The translations under genes were made by a program, and so were the position numbers. Positions 33,420 to 42,983 of a stretch of 64,000 nucleotides of DNA are shown in pieces; positions within the stretch are counted from its first letter, which is position 1; every line of letters starts with the position of its first letter. The notes under the pieces are model-generated. The model worked only from the letters and a program-made list of their open reading frames with translations, had not been told where the DNA came from and did not search any database. The DNA is from Deltaproteobacteria bacterium (GTDB lineage: Bacteria; Myxococcota_A; UBA796; CAJQPC01), in NCBI GenBank assembly GCA_016717595.1, contig JADKFE010000017.1:62001-126000 (forward strand), read 5' to 3'.

Positions 33420-36400
33420 ATGCCGAAAGACAACAAGAACGGCTTTGATGAGTTCGATGACCTCTTCTTCAAGGAAGGAGAGGGCATCTCCGGCGAGCGT
33501 TGGGACGACCCCCAGCCCTCGGCGGCGGACAAGGCGAAGCAGGAGGCTGAGCAGGCCGCGTTGCGGAAGGCTGAAGAGGACGCCGCGCGCCGCAAGGCCG
33601 AAGAGGAGGCCGCGCGCCGCAAGGCTGAAGAAGAGGCCGCGCGCCGCAGAGCCGAGCAGGAGGCTGAGGCCCGCCGGGTTGAAGAGGCTCGCCGGGCTGA
33701 GGAGGCCCGCCGGGCTGAAGAGGCTCGCCGCGCTGAAGAGGCCCGCCGCGCTGAGGAGGCCCGCCGCGCTGAAGAGGCCCGCCGCGCTGAGGAGGCCCGT
33801 CGTGTTGAGGAGGCCCGCCGCGTTGAGGAGGCCCGCCGCGCCGAGGAGGCCCGTCGTGTGGACGAGGCCCGGGTCGCTGAGGAGGCCCGCCGCCGCGCCG
33901 AGGCCGCCGCTCGCCAGGCCGCCTTAGAGGCGGAGTCGTCGTTTTTTGGTGACAACGAGTTCTCTGAGGAGGTGCCGATCCCCGTCGTCACCCAGGCCCC
34001 CACGCCACCTCCGCCCCCTGCGCCGCCACCGCCGCCCAAGCCGCCGAGCCCGCTCTCGGCGATGCCTACGCCAATTCAGGGCGGGCTCAGCTCCGCGCCG
34101 ACCTTGATGGCGCCGATGGCCGACTTCCTCGCCGCGGCGATGGAAGAAGAGGCCGCCGAACAAGAGGCCCAAGAGGACGAGGTCGATGAGGAGGCGGCGG
34201 ACGTGTTCGCCACCGCCGAGTCGTTCTTGGATGATGAGGACGAGCCCGGCGAAGGTGAGCCGCAGATCGTCAGCACCATTGAGGAGGAGCCCGTCGTAGA
34301 GGCGCCGGCCCCGGAGGTCTTCGCCGAGCGCGCCCCCGAGCCCACCCAGAACCCCGGGCTCGTCCCGTCGCGGTCGATGGACGTCGCGGCGCTGCCTGCT
34401 GAGGAGCCCGTCGAGGAGGCCGCCCCCGCCGAGCCCGCGCCCACCTTGCCCTACGGCGCGCTGAGCTCCGGGCCCACCCTCGTCGTGAGCATGGACTCCA
34501 CGGAGTTCGCGGCGATGATGGAGGAGGCCGGCGCGCCCGTCGCCCAGGCGCCCGTCGCCGCGCCCCAGGCTGAGCTCGCCGCGGATGATCTCGGCTCTGA
34601 CTGGGCTGGGGCCGTCGAGCTGCTCGTCGCCGAGGCCACACACCTTGAAGGGGTCGGCCGGGCCGCCGCGCTCGCCGAGGCCGCGCGCCTCTCCCGCACC
34701 CGTCTGGGCGATCTCACCCTCGCCGAGCAGCACGCGCGCGCCGCGATCGCCGCCGACGCCGGCTCGATCACCGCCGCCCGTGAGCTGACCGAGGTGCTCA
34801 ACCGCACCCAACGATTCGGTGAGCTTCGTGAGCAGCTTGAGCGCCTCGCGGCCTTGGAGCCCGACGCCCGCACGGCCTCGGAGATCCTCCAGGACGCCGC
34901 GGTGCTCACCCGCAACCACCTTCAGAGCGACGTCGACGCCATGGCGCTCCTGCGCGCCTCCGCGGAGCGTCACCCCGAGGACTGGTTCACGCTCCAGCTC
35001 CTGCGCGACGGCCAGCTCGCCGCCCGCGACTGGGACGGCCTGAACGAGACCTTACGCCGCATGGCCGCGCTCTCCTCGGGCCCCCTCGCCGCGCGCCTGC
35101 ACCACGAGCGTGGCCGCGTGTTGGCCGAGGGCCTGCGCCAGCCTGAGCAGGCCGTGATCGCGTTCCGCGCCGCCTTGGCCGCGGCGCCTGAGCACGGCTC
35201 CGCGTTCTTGGCCTTGGAGCGGCTCTACGTCAACGCCGCCGAGTGGGAGTCCCTCGTCCAGCTCTATCTGGATGAGGCCACCCGCGTCGGCGGGGCGGAC
35301 GCCGCGTTCTGGCGTGCCCGCGCCGCACGAATCCTCCGGGGTCGCCTCTACGACCACGAGCGCGCCGTCGCCGCGTACAACGAGGCGCTGGACTTCGGCT
35401 TCGACCTCGGCCTCATCCACGAGCTGCAGGCGTTCTACGCCGAGCTTCGCCGTTACGAGCCCCTCGCCGCCGCCATCGAGCAAGAGATCAACCACGAAGA
35501 GGGCGCCGCCCGGGCCCAGGCGCAGCTCCGCCTCGCCGCGCTCTTTGAGCACCAGCTCGGCCAAGGCGACGCCGCTCTGCCGCTCTACCGCGCCGTCCTT
35601 GAGTCAGACCCCGCCGCGGGGGTCGCCGCCGAGGCCATCGCCCGGCTGCTGCTCCAGCGTGAAGACTACGCCGGGCTGTTGAGCTTCTGGGACGAGCGCG
35701 CCGCGGGCACCACGGATGGCCAGGCCCGGGTGACGCTGCTCTTGCGCGCTGGGGAGCTCGCCGAGCGTATCGGTGACCTTCCGGGCGCTCGGGCGCGGCT
35801 CTCCGCCGCCATCGAGCTCGTCCCGGCTTACCTGCCCGCCCTCGACGCGCTGGAGCGTGTGCTCTACGGCCTCGGCGACTGGGAGGCCCTGGTCAAGCTC
35901 GCTGAAGAGCGCGCGTCCTCGGCTGATGAGCCAAGCGCCGTCGCCGATCAGCTCTACCGCGCCGCAGACCTCATCGAGCGTCGCCTCGGCGACGGTGGGC
36001 GCGCGCTGCAGGCCTACGCCCGGGCGTTGGAGCATGTCCCCGACCACGGCCTCAGCCTCGACGCGCTCTTGCGTCTCGCGCCGGTTCATGGCGAATGGGC
36101 CCTGGCCGCCTCCACCTTGGCCGCCGCCGCGGGCGCCAGCGCCGATCCCAACCTGCAGGTCGGCTGGTGGTATCGCGCCGCGAACATTCGTCTGCACCAG
36201 CTCAACGACCGCGCCGGGGCCATCGCCGCGCTACGCGCCGCCCTTCAGGTCTCCCCGGGCTTCTTGGCCGCGGAGGAGCTGCTGGAGGAGCTGCTCGTCG
36301 GTGAGCAGTCTTGGGACGAGGTGCTCGTCGCTTGGCGGGCGAAGGCCGAGGCCACCGAGGACGGCGCCGCCCGGGTGTGGCGTCTCGTCGCCGCCGCGCT

Positions 36401-39296
36401 GCTCGCCGAGCAGCTCCCCGAGGCCGATCCCAGCGCCTTGGCCGAGGCCGCGCTTCGGGAGAGCCCGCAGAGCGCCGGGGCCGTGGCGTTGTTGGAGCAG
36501 CTCCGCCTGCGCTCCGGCGATCTCCGGGGCCTCGTCGATCTGCACCGCCGCACCGTGGCCGCCATGGAGGACACCACCGCCCAGGCGGGTCGCTCGGCGC
36601 TTATCGCGGATCTCTCGCGGGATCTCGGCGATGTGCCCGGGGCCGCCCAGGCCGCGAGCGACGTGCTCTCCGCGGACAGCGTCGCCGCCCGCCCGCTCTT
36701 CGCCATCGCCCGGCTCTTTGAGGCCCTGGGCTACAGCGAGCAGGCCCACCGCGCGCTCCTCGCCCTTGGAGACAAGGCCGAGGCCGCGCGTCTTGAGGAG
36801 GAGTACCTCGAGGCCTACGAGCCCGCCCGGGCCGTACACCTCGCCACCTTGGTGGACCACCCGAACGACGTGAACGCGCTCTCGGCCCTGGCGCGCCTGC
36901 AGCGCCGCCTGCAAGACCGCGCCGGGCTCGCGGACGCTCACCTGCAGCTCGCGAAGGCCGTGCACGAGGCCCCGGTTCGTGCGGTCCAGGCCACCTTGGC
37001 CGGCCACTTCTACGCGGGGCTCGGTCAAGAGGACCGCGCGGCGGAGGCCTACCAGATCGCCTTCGACGCGCGCCCCGCCGCGGGCAAAGCCTTCGACGCC
37101 TTGCGCCGCATTCAGATCGGTCGCAAAGACAGCGCCGCGATCGTCACGCTCTGGTCCCAAGCGGGGGAGCACGACGCCTTCGGTTTGGCCACCGACCTTG
37201 AGGACGCCGGCGATCTCGCGGGCGCCGCCGAGGTGCTGCGCGCCGCGCCAGAGTCGTTGGTGTCCCTCGTGCGCCTGTCTCGGGTGCTCGAGGCGCAGGA
37301 GTCGTGGTCCGAGGCGTTCGCGGTCTCTCGCCGCCTCGCCGCGCTCTCCAACGATCCCGCGCGCCGTCAGGCCATCGAGGCGCACCAGCGCTGGATGTTG
37401 GCCGAGAAGCTCGCCACCACCGATGAGGCCTGGGAGCTCTACCGCCAGCTCCATGAAGATCGGCCCGCGGACGTCTCCGTCTTGGAGGCCTTGGCGCGCA
37501 TCGCCGGGGCCCGCGGCGAGACCAGCCTCGCCCTGCAATACCTCGAGCGCTTGAGCGCGTCCTCGTTGCCCGCCGCCGACGCCGCGCGCTACGCCCGTCG
37601 CGCCGCGGAGATCCACGAGGCCGCCGGGAACCACGCGGAGGCGCGTCAGTCTTGGCTCACCGCGCTCAGCCATGTGCCTGAAGACCGCGAGGCGCTGCTG
37701 GGCCTGCGTCGCATCGCCGAGGCCCAGTCCGACTGGCAGAGCCTCGTCGGTGTGTTGGCCCGTGAGGCGTCGATCAGCGTCGGCGACGAGCGTGTCGAGC
37801 GCTTCGCGGAGATCGCCCGGCTCTGGGAACAAAAGCTCAACGAGCCCCGGGTGGCCGCGGAGTCTTGGCGTCTGGTGCTCGAGCAGGCCCCGGAGCACAC
37901 CGAGGCTCTGGAGCGCCTGTTGACGCTCTCCGAGCAGAACGGCGACTGGAGCGGCTTCGTCGAGGTCGGCACCATGCTCCTGCGCCGGGCGCAGGGGGCC
38001 GAGCGCGCGGCCTTGTTGCGCCGGCTTGGCCTCGCCCAGCTCCACCAGCTTCACAACGAGCCCGCGGCGCTTCGCCTGTTGGACGAGGCCGTGTTCGGTG
38101 ACACCACCGACGTCGAGGCCGCCGTGGCTCTGGAGCGCCTGCGCGGCGCCCGGGGTGAGACGGAGGAGGTCGTTCGGGTCGTCCGTCGGCTCGCCGGGGT
38201 CTCCTCCGACGCCGAGGCCGTGGGGCTGCTCACCCGCGCCGCGCGCATGACCTTGGAGCTCATCCAAGACCGCGCCCGCGCCGCCGAGCTTTACCTGGAG
38301 CTGCTCGGCCGCAACCCCGAGAACGTCGAGGCCCTGCGCTTCACCTCCGATCACGCCTTCCGCGCTGGCGACAACGCCCGGGCGGTGGAGATCTTTGAGC
38401 GGATGGAGCCCACCACCGGCGGCTGGGACATCGACGACTTCGACGACAAGGTCGAGATCTCGCTGTTCTTCTTCCATTACGCCTCGGCGCTGCTCAGCTT
38501 GGGTCGGGAGAACGAGGCGCTCACCCGCCTGCAGCGCGCCCTGGAGCTCAACCCCCGGCACCTGCCGTCGCTGCGCGCCTCGGGCCCGATCTACATGCGG
38601 CGACGCCAGTGGGAGGCCGCTGAGGCCATCTGGCGCAACGTGCTGGAGCTCACCAGCGGCACCGCGAACGCCGATGACCTCGCGAACACCTACGTCAACC
38701 TCGGTGACTGCGACCGCGTGATGGGCCGGGCAGATCGTGCCCGCAAACGCTACGCCAAGGCGCTTGAGCTCCGCAGCAACGACGTGCGCGCCCTCAAAGG
38801 CCTCGCGTCGTCCCTGGGGGCTGAAGGTGACTGGAACGGCGCCTTCACCCAGCTCCGCAACCTCATCAGCACGGCCCCGGACGTGGCGGACGTCGTAGAC
38901 GCCCACATTCAGGCGGCGTGGGTGCTCGACGCCCGGCTGAACCTGGCCGACAAGGCCCGGCAGTACCTCGACGCGGCCCTGGCGGTGAGCCCCGGTGAGC
39001 CCGAGGTGCTGGTGCGCCTGGGTGAGCTGGCCTTACGGCGCCGGGACTGGACGAGCGGGATCAGCCTCGCAGAGCAAGCCCTGGCCTCGGCCAAGATCGG
39101 CGCCAACGCGGGTCGCGCGGGGGTGGTCCTCGCCGTCGCCCTGCGCGCCAGCGGCGACAACGGCGCGGCGGCCCGGGCGTACGAGGAGGCCTTGTCTCAC
39201 GACAGCGCCCTCTCGGATCGCCTCAGCGGCCAAGGCATCGAGGGCTGGCCCCAGGTGGCCGAGGTGCTCAAGGCCCAGGCGCAGGAGCCTCGCTGA
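33420..39296 (+). CDS. Giant TPR protein with N-terminal charged coiled coil
   Basis: A 1958-aa protein, probably cytoplasmic (no signal peptide). Residues ~35-170 are an uninterrupted Ala-Arg-Glu helix (repeats of EEARRA), predicted as a single helix or coiled coil. Residues ~185-400 are acidic and Pro-rich and contain two copies of a short motif: LSSAPTLMAPMADFLAAAME and LSSGPTLVVSMDSTEFAAMM. From ~400 to the end runs a long TPR superhelix (for example RAVAAYNEALDFGFDLG, AVEIFERMEP, ALTRLQRALELNPRH, RARKRYAKALELRSNDVRAL). It probably scaffolds a large complex. Similar giant TPR proteins are common in myxobacteria, some in motility and secretion, but nothing here fixes the role. The downstream methyltransferase-like gene is close. 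Confidence 0.85.
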   Translation: MPKDNKNGFDEFDDLFFKEGEGISGERWDDPQPSAADKAKQEAEQAALRKAEEDAARRKAEEEAARRKAEEEAARRRAEQEAEARRVEEARRAEEARRAEEARRAEEARRAEEARRAEEARRAEEARRVEEARRVEEARRAEEARRVDEARVAEEARRRAEAAARQAALEAESSFFGDNEFSEEVPIPVVTQAPTPPPPPAPPPPPKPPSPLSAMPTPIQGGLSSAPTLMAPMADFLAAAMEEEAAEQEAQEDEVDEEAADVFATAESFLDDEDEPGEGEPQIVSTIEEEPVVEAPAPEVFAERAPEPTQNPGLVPSRSMDVAALPAEEPVEEAAPAEPAPTLPYGALSSGPTLVVSMDSTEFAAMMEEAGAPVAQAPVAAPQAELAADDLGSDWAGAVELLVAEATHLEGVGRAAALAEAARLSRTRLGDLTLAEQHARAAIAADAGSITAARELTEVLNRTQRFGELREQLERLAALEPDARTASEILQDAAVLTRNHLQSDVDAMALLRASAERHPEDWFTLQLLRDGQLAARDWDGLNETLRRMAALSSGPLAARLHHERGRVLAEGLRQPEQAVIAFRAALAAAPEHGSAFLALERLYVNAAEWESLVQLYLDEATRVGGADAAFWRARAARILRGRLYDHERAVAAYNEALDFGFDLGLIHELQAFYAELRRYEPLAAAIEQEINHEEGAARAQAQLRLAALFEHQLGQGDAALPLYRAVLESDPAAGVAAEAIARLLLQREDYAGLLSFWDERAAGTTDGQARVTLLLRAGELAERIGDLPGARARLSAAIELVPAYLPALDALERVLYGLGDWEALVKLAEERASSADEPSAVADQLYRAADLIERRLGDGGRALQAYARALEHVPDHGLSLDALLRLAPVHGEWALAASTLAAAAGASADPNLQVGWWYRAANIRLHQLNDRAGAIAALRAALQVSPGFLAAEELLEELLVGEQSWDEVLVAWRAKAEATEDGAARVWRLVAAALLAEQLPEADPSALAEAALRESPQSAGAVALLEQLRLRSGDLRGLVDLHRRTVAAMEDTTAQAGRSALIADLSRDLGDVPGAAQAASDVLSADSVAARPLFAIARLFEALGYSEQAHRALLALGDKAEAARLEEEYLEAYEPARAVHLATLVDHPNDVNALSALARLQRRLQDRAGLADAHLQLAKAVHEAPVRAVQATLAGHFYAGLGQEDRAAEAYQIAFDARPAAGKAFDALRRIQIGRKDSAAIVTLWSQAGEHDAFGLATDLEDAGDLAGAAEVLRAAPESLVSLVRLSRVLEAQESWSEAFAVSRRLAALSNDPARRQAIEAHQRWMLAEKLATTDEAWELYRQLHEDRPADVSVLEALARIAGARGETSLALQYLERLSASSLPAADAARYARRAAEIHEAAGNHAEARQSWLTALSHVPEDREALLGLRRIAEAQSDWQSLVGVLAREASISVGDERVERFAEIARLWEQKLNEPRVAAESWRLVLEQAPEHTEALERLLTLSEQNGDWSGFVEVGTMLLRRAQGAERAALLRRLGLAQLHQLHNEPAALRLLDEAVFGDTTDVEAAVALERLRGARGETEEVVRVVRRLAGVSSDAEAVGLLTRAARMTLELIQDRARAAELYLELLGRNPENVEALRFTSDHAFRAGDNARAVEIFERMEPTTGGWDIDDFDDKVEISLFFFHYASALLSLGRENEALTRLQRALELNPRHLPSLRASGPIYMRRRQWEAAEAIWRNVLELTSGTANADDLANTYVNLGDCDRVMGRADRARKRYAKALELRSNDVRALKGLASSLGAEGDWNGAFTQLRNLISTAPDVADVVDAHIQAAWVLDARLNLADKARQYLDAALAVSPGEPEVLVRLGELALRRRDWTSGISLAEQALASAKIGANAGRAGVVLAVALRASGDNGAAARAYEEALSHDSALSDRLSGQGIEGWPQVAEVLKAQAQEPR
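33540..33920 (+). repeat. In-frame 18-bp repeats encoding EEARRA helices
   Basis: About twenty degenerate copies of an 18-nt unit (GAGGCCCGCCGCGCTGAA type) encode the charged helix of the TPR protein. The 18-nt period matches six residues. Confidence 0.8.
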
Positions 39297-39355
39297 GCGC
39301 CGAGAGGCCAGGGCTCGCCGAGAAGGCGGGCGCCTGGCTCTTTCGTACCCGCGGT

Positions 39356-39871
39356 GTGTTTCCGCTCCCCGGCGTGTTGGCCCAGCTCCTCTGGGCGCCG
39401 CCGGGCGAACGCTGGGCGCCTGGCCTCGTCGTGCTCGTCCTCGGGGCGCTCTTGCGTTTCTGGGCCGTGGGCGTCATCAGCGCCCGCTCTCGCACCCGAG
39501 GCGATGAGACCTGGGAGGTGGCGCGGGCGGGGCCTTACCGCCGGTGCCGAAACCCGCTCTACGTCGGCAACCTGCTGATGTGGGCGGGGCTCGGCCTGCT
39601 CTCCGGGCCGTGGGTGGCCTTGGCCTGGGTCGTGGGGATGGGGCTCGAGGTCTCGCTCATCGTGCGCTGGGAGGAGGCCAACCTGCTCCGCCAGCGCGGC
39701 GCGGCCTACGCGGCGTATCTCCAGGAGGTGCCGCGCTGGGGGCTGCCCTGGCCCGCGCCGCCCTTGGGCCCTTGGTCGTTCACCGAGGCCCTGCGCGGCG
39801 AGCGCTCGACCTGGCTCGTCGCCGCGTGCTGCCTCATGCTGATGTTTTTGCGTCAACAGCTCGGCGGGTGA
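39356..39871 (+). CDS. Isoprenylcysteine/phospholipid methyltransferase-like membrane protein
   Basis: A 171-aa (or longer) membrane protein with about four helices and the ICMT/PEMT-type C-terminal signature: GPYRRCRNPLYVGNLLMWAGL (in part) is the S-adenosylmethionine/substrate loop, then VRWEEANLLRQRGAAYAAYL, the EE...YxxY motif. Members methylate lipids or prenylated termini. The GTG at 39356 is the first common start, but the frame upstream (AGAWLFRTRG) reads like genuine family sequence back to the end of the TPR gene, so a non-standard start (CTG at 39293) or a start inside that gene is possible. Likely cotranscribed with it. Confidence 0.7.
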   Translation: MFPLPGVLAQLLWAPPGERWAPGLVVLVLGALLRFWAVGVISARSRTRGDETWEVARAGPYRRCRNPLYVGNLLMWAGLGLLSGPWVALAWVVGMGLEVSLIVRWEEANLLRQRGAAYAAYLQEVPRWGLPWPAPPLGPWSFTEALRGERSTWLVAACCLMLMFLRQQLGG

Positions 39872-40035
39872 GGGGACGGTGACGATCTCGCGCCGGTCGG
39901 CGGCTCCGCGGCGCGGATGGCCGGGTCAAGGAAGCGGCGCGGCGAGAGCCGGGTTAGCTTGTGCTCTTCCTTCACGGTCGCGCCCCTCGCCGATCGGCGT
40001 TGTTCTGGCGAGCGCGACCCCAACGAGCGGTGATC

Positions 40036-41572
40036 ATGAGCGAGCAAGCGCCGAACGATCCCGTCGCTGAGCCGAGCGTCACGCCGCGGCCCCCGGTGGA
40101 TCCACTCATCGGCTGCACCCTCGCCGGGCGCTATCAGGTGCAGGCGCTCATCGGTGTGGGCGGCGTGGCCCGGGTGTACCGGGCGATTCAGCTCCCCATG
40201 GGCCGCCTCGTCGCGCTCAAGGCCGTGCGTCCCGAGCTTGAGCCCGATCAACAAGACCGCTTTGAGGCCCGCTTCTTGCGGGAGGCGGCGATGGCTGGGC
40301 GCTTGTCCCACCCCAACATCGTCACCGTCTACGACTACGGCCGCACTGAAGACGGCTGGTGTTTCATCGCGATGGAGCTGATTCAGGGCGTGCCCCTCAA
40401 GCGCCTGATGGACCAGGGCCCGATGAACCCGGCTCGGGCGATGCGCCTGATGCTCGACGTCACCTTGGGCCTACGCCACGCCCACAAACGCGGCATGGTC
40501 CACCGCGACGTGAAGCCTGGAAACATCACCATCGTGCGGGACGACGAAGACCAGGAGCGCGCGCGGCTTCTGGACTTCGGGCTCGTGAAGGCCGACGAAG
40601 ACACGACCATCACCCGCTCCGGCGCGTTTATGGGCACGCCCCACTACATCGCGCCCGAGCAGGCACGCGGCGGTGATGTTGACGCGCGCGCCGATCTCTA
40701 CGCCTTGGGCTGCGTGCTCTACCGCCTGTTGACCGGCGTGTTGCCCTACACCGCCGACAACCCCATGACCATCGCCTTGGCGCACCTGCGCTCACCCTAT
40801 CCGCCAATGGGCGAGCGCGCCCCGGGCGTGGCCGTGCCTCCCGAGGTCGAGGCCGTGGTGCGGCGCCTCATGGAGAAAGAGCCCGCCGACCGCTACGCCT
40901 CCGCCGGAGAGCTCGCCCGCGTCTTCCAGAGCCTCCTGGGGCTGGGCGTCGTCGGCGAAGAGACCGAGGTGAGCACCCTGGGCCAAGCGGCCATTGAGCC
41001 CTCCGTCACGCAGTCCTCGAACGCACCGTTGGTGCCCGCCGCGGCGGTTGAGCCCGACGAGCGCCGGCCCAACAAGCGCCTGGGGCTGTGGGTGGGGTCG
41101 GCGCGCTGTTCTTGGCCGTGGGGGTAGGTCTGGGCGTGGTGATGTTGCAGCGCGCACGTCCCCGCCCCGCCGCGCCGGTGGAGGCGCCCGGAGCGCCGCG
41201 CCGATCGTCGCCGAGCCCGTCGTTGAGGCCCCCGCCGTCGAGGCCCCCGTCGTCGAGGCCCCCGTCGTCGAGGCCCCTGCCCAGGCGCCCCGCCGTCGCG
41301 CCGACCCCAAGGCGGATCCCCCGCCCAAAGCCCAGGCCAAACCCAGCGGCGCGACGATCTTTGTTGACGATGTGAGCCTCAGCGCTGACGCCGCCGCCCG
41401 CGCCGTAAACGCCGCGAACACCGCGTCTGAGGCTGATCTTCGGGCGATGGGCCTGCGCGGTCAGCAGGTCACCGCGGTGCTGAGTGGCCGTCCTTACGCC
41501 GACATCTACGCCTTGGCGGCCACGCCGTACGTCGGCGGCAAGACCCTCGTGTCGCTTGGCGCTGATCGCTGA
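40036..41572 (+). CDS. Eukaryotic-type Ser/Thr protein kinase with membrane helix and C-terminal HhH-like domain (two frameshifts)
   Basis: Kinase domain about residues 33-300: Gly-rich loop IGVGGVARVY, VALKAV (Lys), HRDVKPGNI (catalytic), LDFGLVK, MGTPHYIAPEQ and ARADLYALGC. It is an active Hanks-type kinase by motif. A transmembrane helix (VGALFLAVGVGLGVVML) follows in the next frame (from 41088). Then a VVEAP repeat linker and a final ~65 residues (AVNAANTASEADLRAMGLRG, then GRPYADIYALAATPYVGG) that resemble a ComEA-type helix-hairpin-helix lie in a third frame. One-base losses near 41090-41097 (GTGGGTGGGG) and near 41180-41195 would restore one protein of about 512 aa with the kinase inside and the HhH domain outside the inner membrane. 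The ATG at 40036 is the natural start. Confidence 0.8.
41213..41283 (+). repeat. VVEAP-coding tandem repeat
   Basis: Four copies of a 15-bp unit (GTCGTCGAGGCCCCC type) in the kinase linker. Located just after the second apparent frameshift. Confidence 0.65.
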
Positions 41573-41607
41573 AGCCGCGGGCCGAATCGGCGCTTAAAAG
41601 AGGTCTT

Positions 41608-42051
41608 ATGAACTCAGCCCCCAAGACGGACGACCTGACGCTGCCTCCCCTCGTGGTGCTCTACGACGGCGTCTGCGGCCTCTGCGACAAGAGCGTGCAG
41701 TGGCTCATGGACCACGACCCCCAAGGCCGCCTTCATTTTACGCCCCTCCAAGGCGAGACCGCCGCCGCCCTGCGCGCGCGCCACCCTGAGATACCCCAGA
41801 CCTTAGAGTCCGTGCTCCTCGTCGACAGCCGCGGCCCGATCCGCACGGTGACCTTACGCTCCCGAGCGGTGTTCTTGACCCTCCGCGAGCTCGGCGGGGT
41901 CTGGTCTTGGATCGCGCTTCTGCGGGTGTTTCCTGCGTTTTTGACCGATCTTGGCTACCGCGTCGTGGCCTCGATTCGTTACCGCGTCTGGGGTGAGCTC
42001 GACGCTTGCCGCCTCCCGAGCCCCGAGGAGCGCGCGCGGTTTCTGCCTTGA
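41608..42051 (+). CDS. DCC-family (DUF393) thiol-disulfide oxidoreductase-like protein
   Basis: A 147-aa protein with the family hallmark VVLYDGVCGLCDKSVQWLM, the CxxC redox pair near residue 27, plus FTPLQGETAAALRAR and SRAVFLTLRELGGVW. Members have a thioredoxin-like fold; activity is mostly unproven. AAAAGAGG lies before the ATG. It is followed by a fatty-acid desaturase gene after 95 bp; DCC proteins often occur near lipid or membrane-protein genes. Confidence 0.85.
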   Translation: MNSAPKTDDLTLPPLVVLYDGVCGLCDKSVQWLMDHDPQGRLHFTPLQGETAAALRARHPEIPQTLESVLLVDSRGPIRTVTLRSRAVFLTLRELGGVWSWIALLRVFPAFLTDLGYRVVASIRYRVWGELDACRLPSPEERARFLP

Positions 42052-42146
42052 GCCAATCTGCAAAAGATCCTCGCGCCTGGTGATCCAGGTCCTGGCCAGA
42101 CACGCCCGCCGCGTCGTACCCTCTGCGTATTGTGGTGGGAGCGAGG

Positions 42147-42983
42147 ATGGCGCGAGCGGCGCGGCGGCTGGATCTTTGGGCGCTCTTGTGGCTCCTGTTC
42201 ATGCACGGCGGCGCCGCCGCGGCGCTGTTTTTGCCCTGGCGCGGGTCGTTGTGGCCGATGATGCTCGCCGTCTACCTCATCGGCGGGCTGGGCACGACCG
42301 TGGGGTACCACCGCCTGCTCGCCCACCGCGCCTTCCGCTGCCCACGATGGTTAGAGCACGTCCTGGTCACGATGGCGATGGTCAACACCCCCGGCAGCCC
42401 GCTGTTGTGGGTGGCGAACCACCGCCAACATCACGCGCAGAGCGATCGTCCCGGCGACCCACACTCCCCGCGAGAGGGCCTCTGGCGAAGCCACATGGGC
42501 TGGCTCCTCGACCCCGAGAGCACCATCCCCGAGCTCTGGCGGCGCAATTGCCGGGACCTCGCTGATGACGCATACTACCATTGGCTCCTGCGTTACCGGA
42601 TGGTGCCTCAGCTCCTGGGGATCCTGGCGATCGGCCTGATCTTTGGCTGGAAGAGCGCCCCGCAGGTCTTCTTTGTGCCCACCGTGGCCTGGATGAACAG
42701 CACCTTCGCCGTGAACTCCATCGCCCACACCTTCGGCGCCCAGCCCTACCAGACCACCGACGACAGCCGCGACAACGTGCTCGTCGGGGTGCTCGGCTTG
42801 GGCGAGGGCTGGCACAACACCCACCACTGCTTCCCGCGCTCGGCCCGGCACGGCCTCTTGTGGTGGCAGCTCGACGTCTCGTGGTGGGTGATCTGGGCGC
42901 TTGAGCGTGTAGGGCTCGCCTGGGACGTTCAGCTCCCTAGCCAAGCCCAGCGGGAGGCGCGTCGCCGTCGGCCTTCAGGTTGA
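42147..42983 (+). CDS. Acyl-CoA/acyl-lipid delta-9-type fatty-acid desaturase
   Basis: A 278-aa membrane di-iron desaturase. The three His boxes are present: GYHRLLAHRAF, NHRQHHAQSD and GWHNTHHCFP, interleaved with four membrane helices. It should introduce a cis double bond in C16-C18 acyl chains using O2, adjusting membrane fluidity. The ATG at 42147 with GGGAGCGAGG before it is preferred over the GTG at 42132, which lies next to a TACCCT promoter-like hexamer (42117-42122). The 3' end overlaps the convergent MNPYAPP protein gene by 47 bp. Confidence 0.9.
   Translation: MARAARRLDLWALLWLLFMHGGAAAALFLPWRGSLWPMMLAVYLIGGLGTTVGYHRLLAHRAFRCPRWLEHVLVTMAMVNTPGSPLLWVANHRQHHAQSDRPGDPHSPREGLWRSHMGWLLDPESTIPELWRRNCRDLADDAYYHWLLRYRMVPQLLGILAIGLIFGWKSAPQVFFVPTVAWMNSTFAVNSIAHTFGAQPYQTTDDSRDNVLVGVLGLGEGWHNTHHCFPRSARHGLLWWQLDVSWWVIWALERVGLAWDVQLPSQAQREARRRRPSG

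Noticed and set aside
33540..33920. Regular short repeats resembling a CRISPR array
   Set aside because: No unique spacers; the 18-bp periodicity codes for an Ala-Arg-Glu helix inside an open frame.
33376..33927. Alternative start at 33376 with a TAGCAT hexamer ten bases upstream
   Set aside because: That frame is a shadow (Arg/Pro/Leu-rich); the real gene uses the ATG at 33420.
36231..38906. Minus-strand open frame of 891 codons opposite the TPR gene
   Set aside because: Antisense shadow of GC-rich coding DNA; composition is His/Gly/Arg-rich with no family pattern, and the plus-strand TPR reading is convincing.
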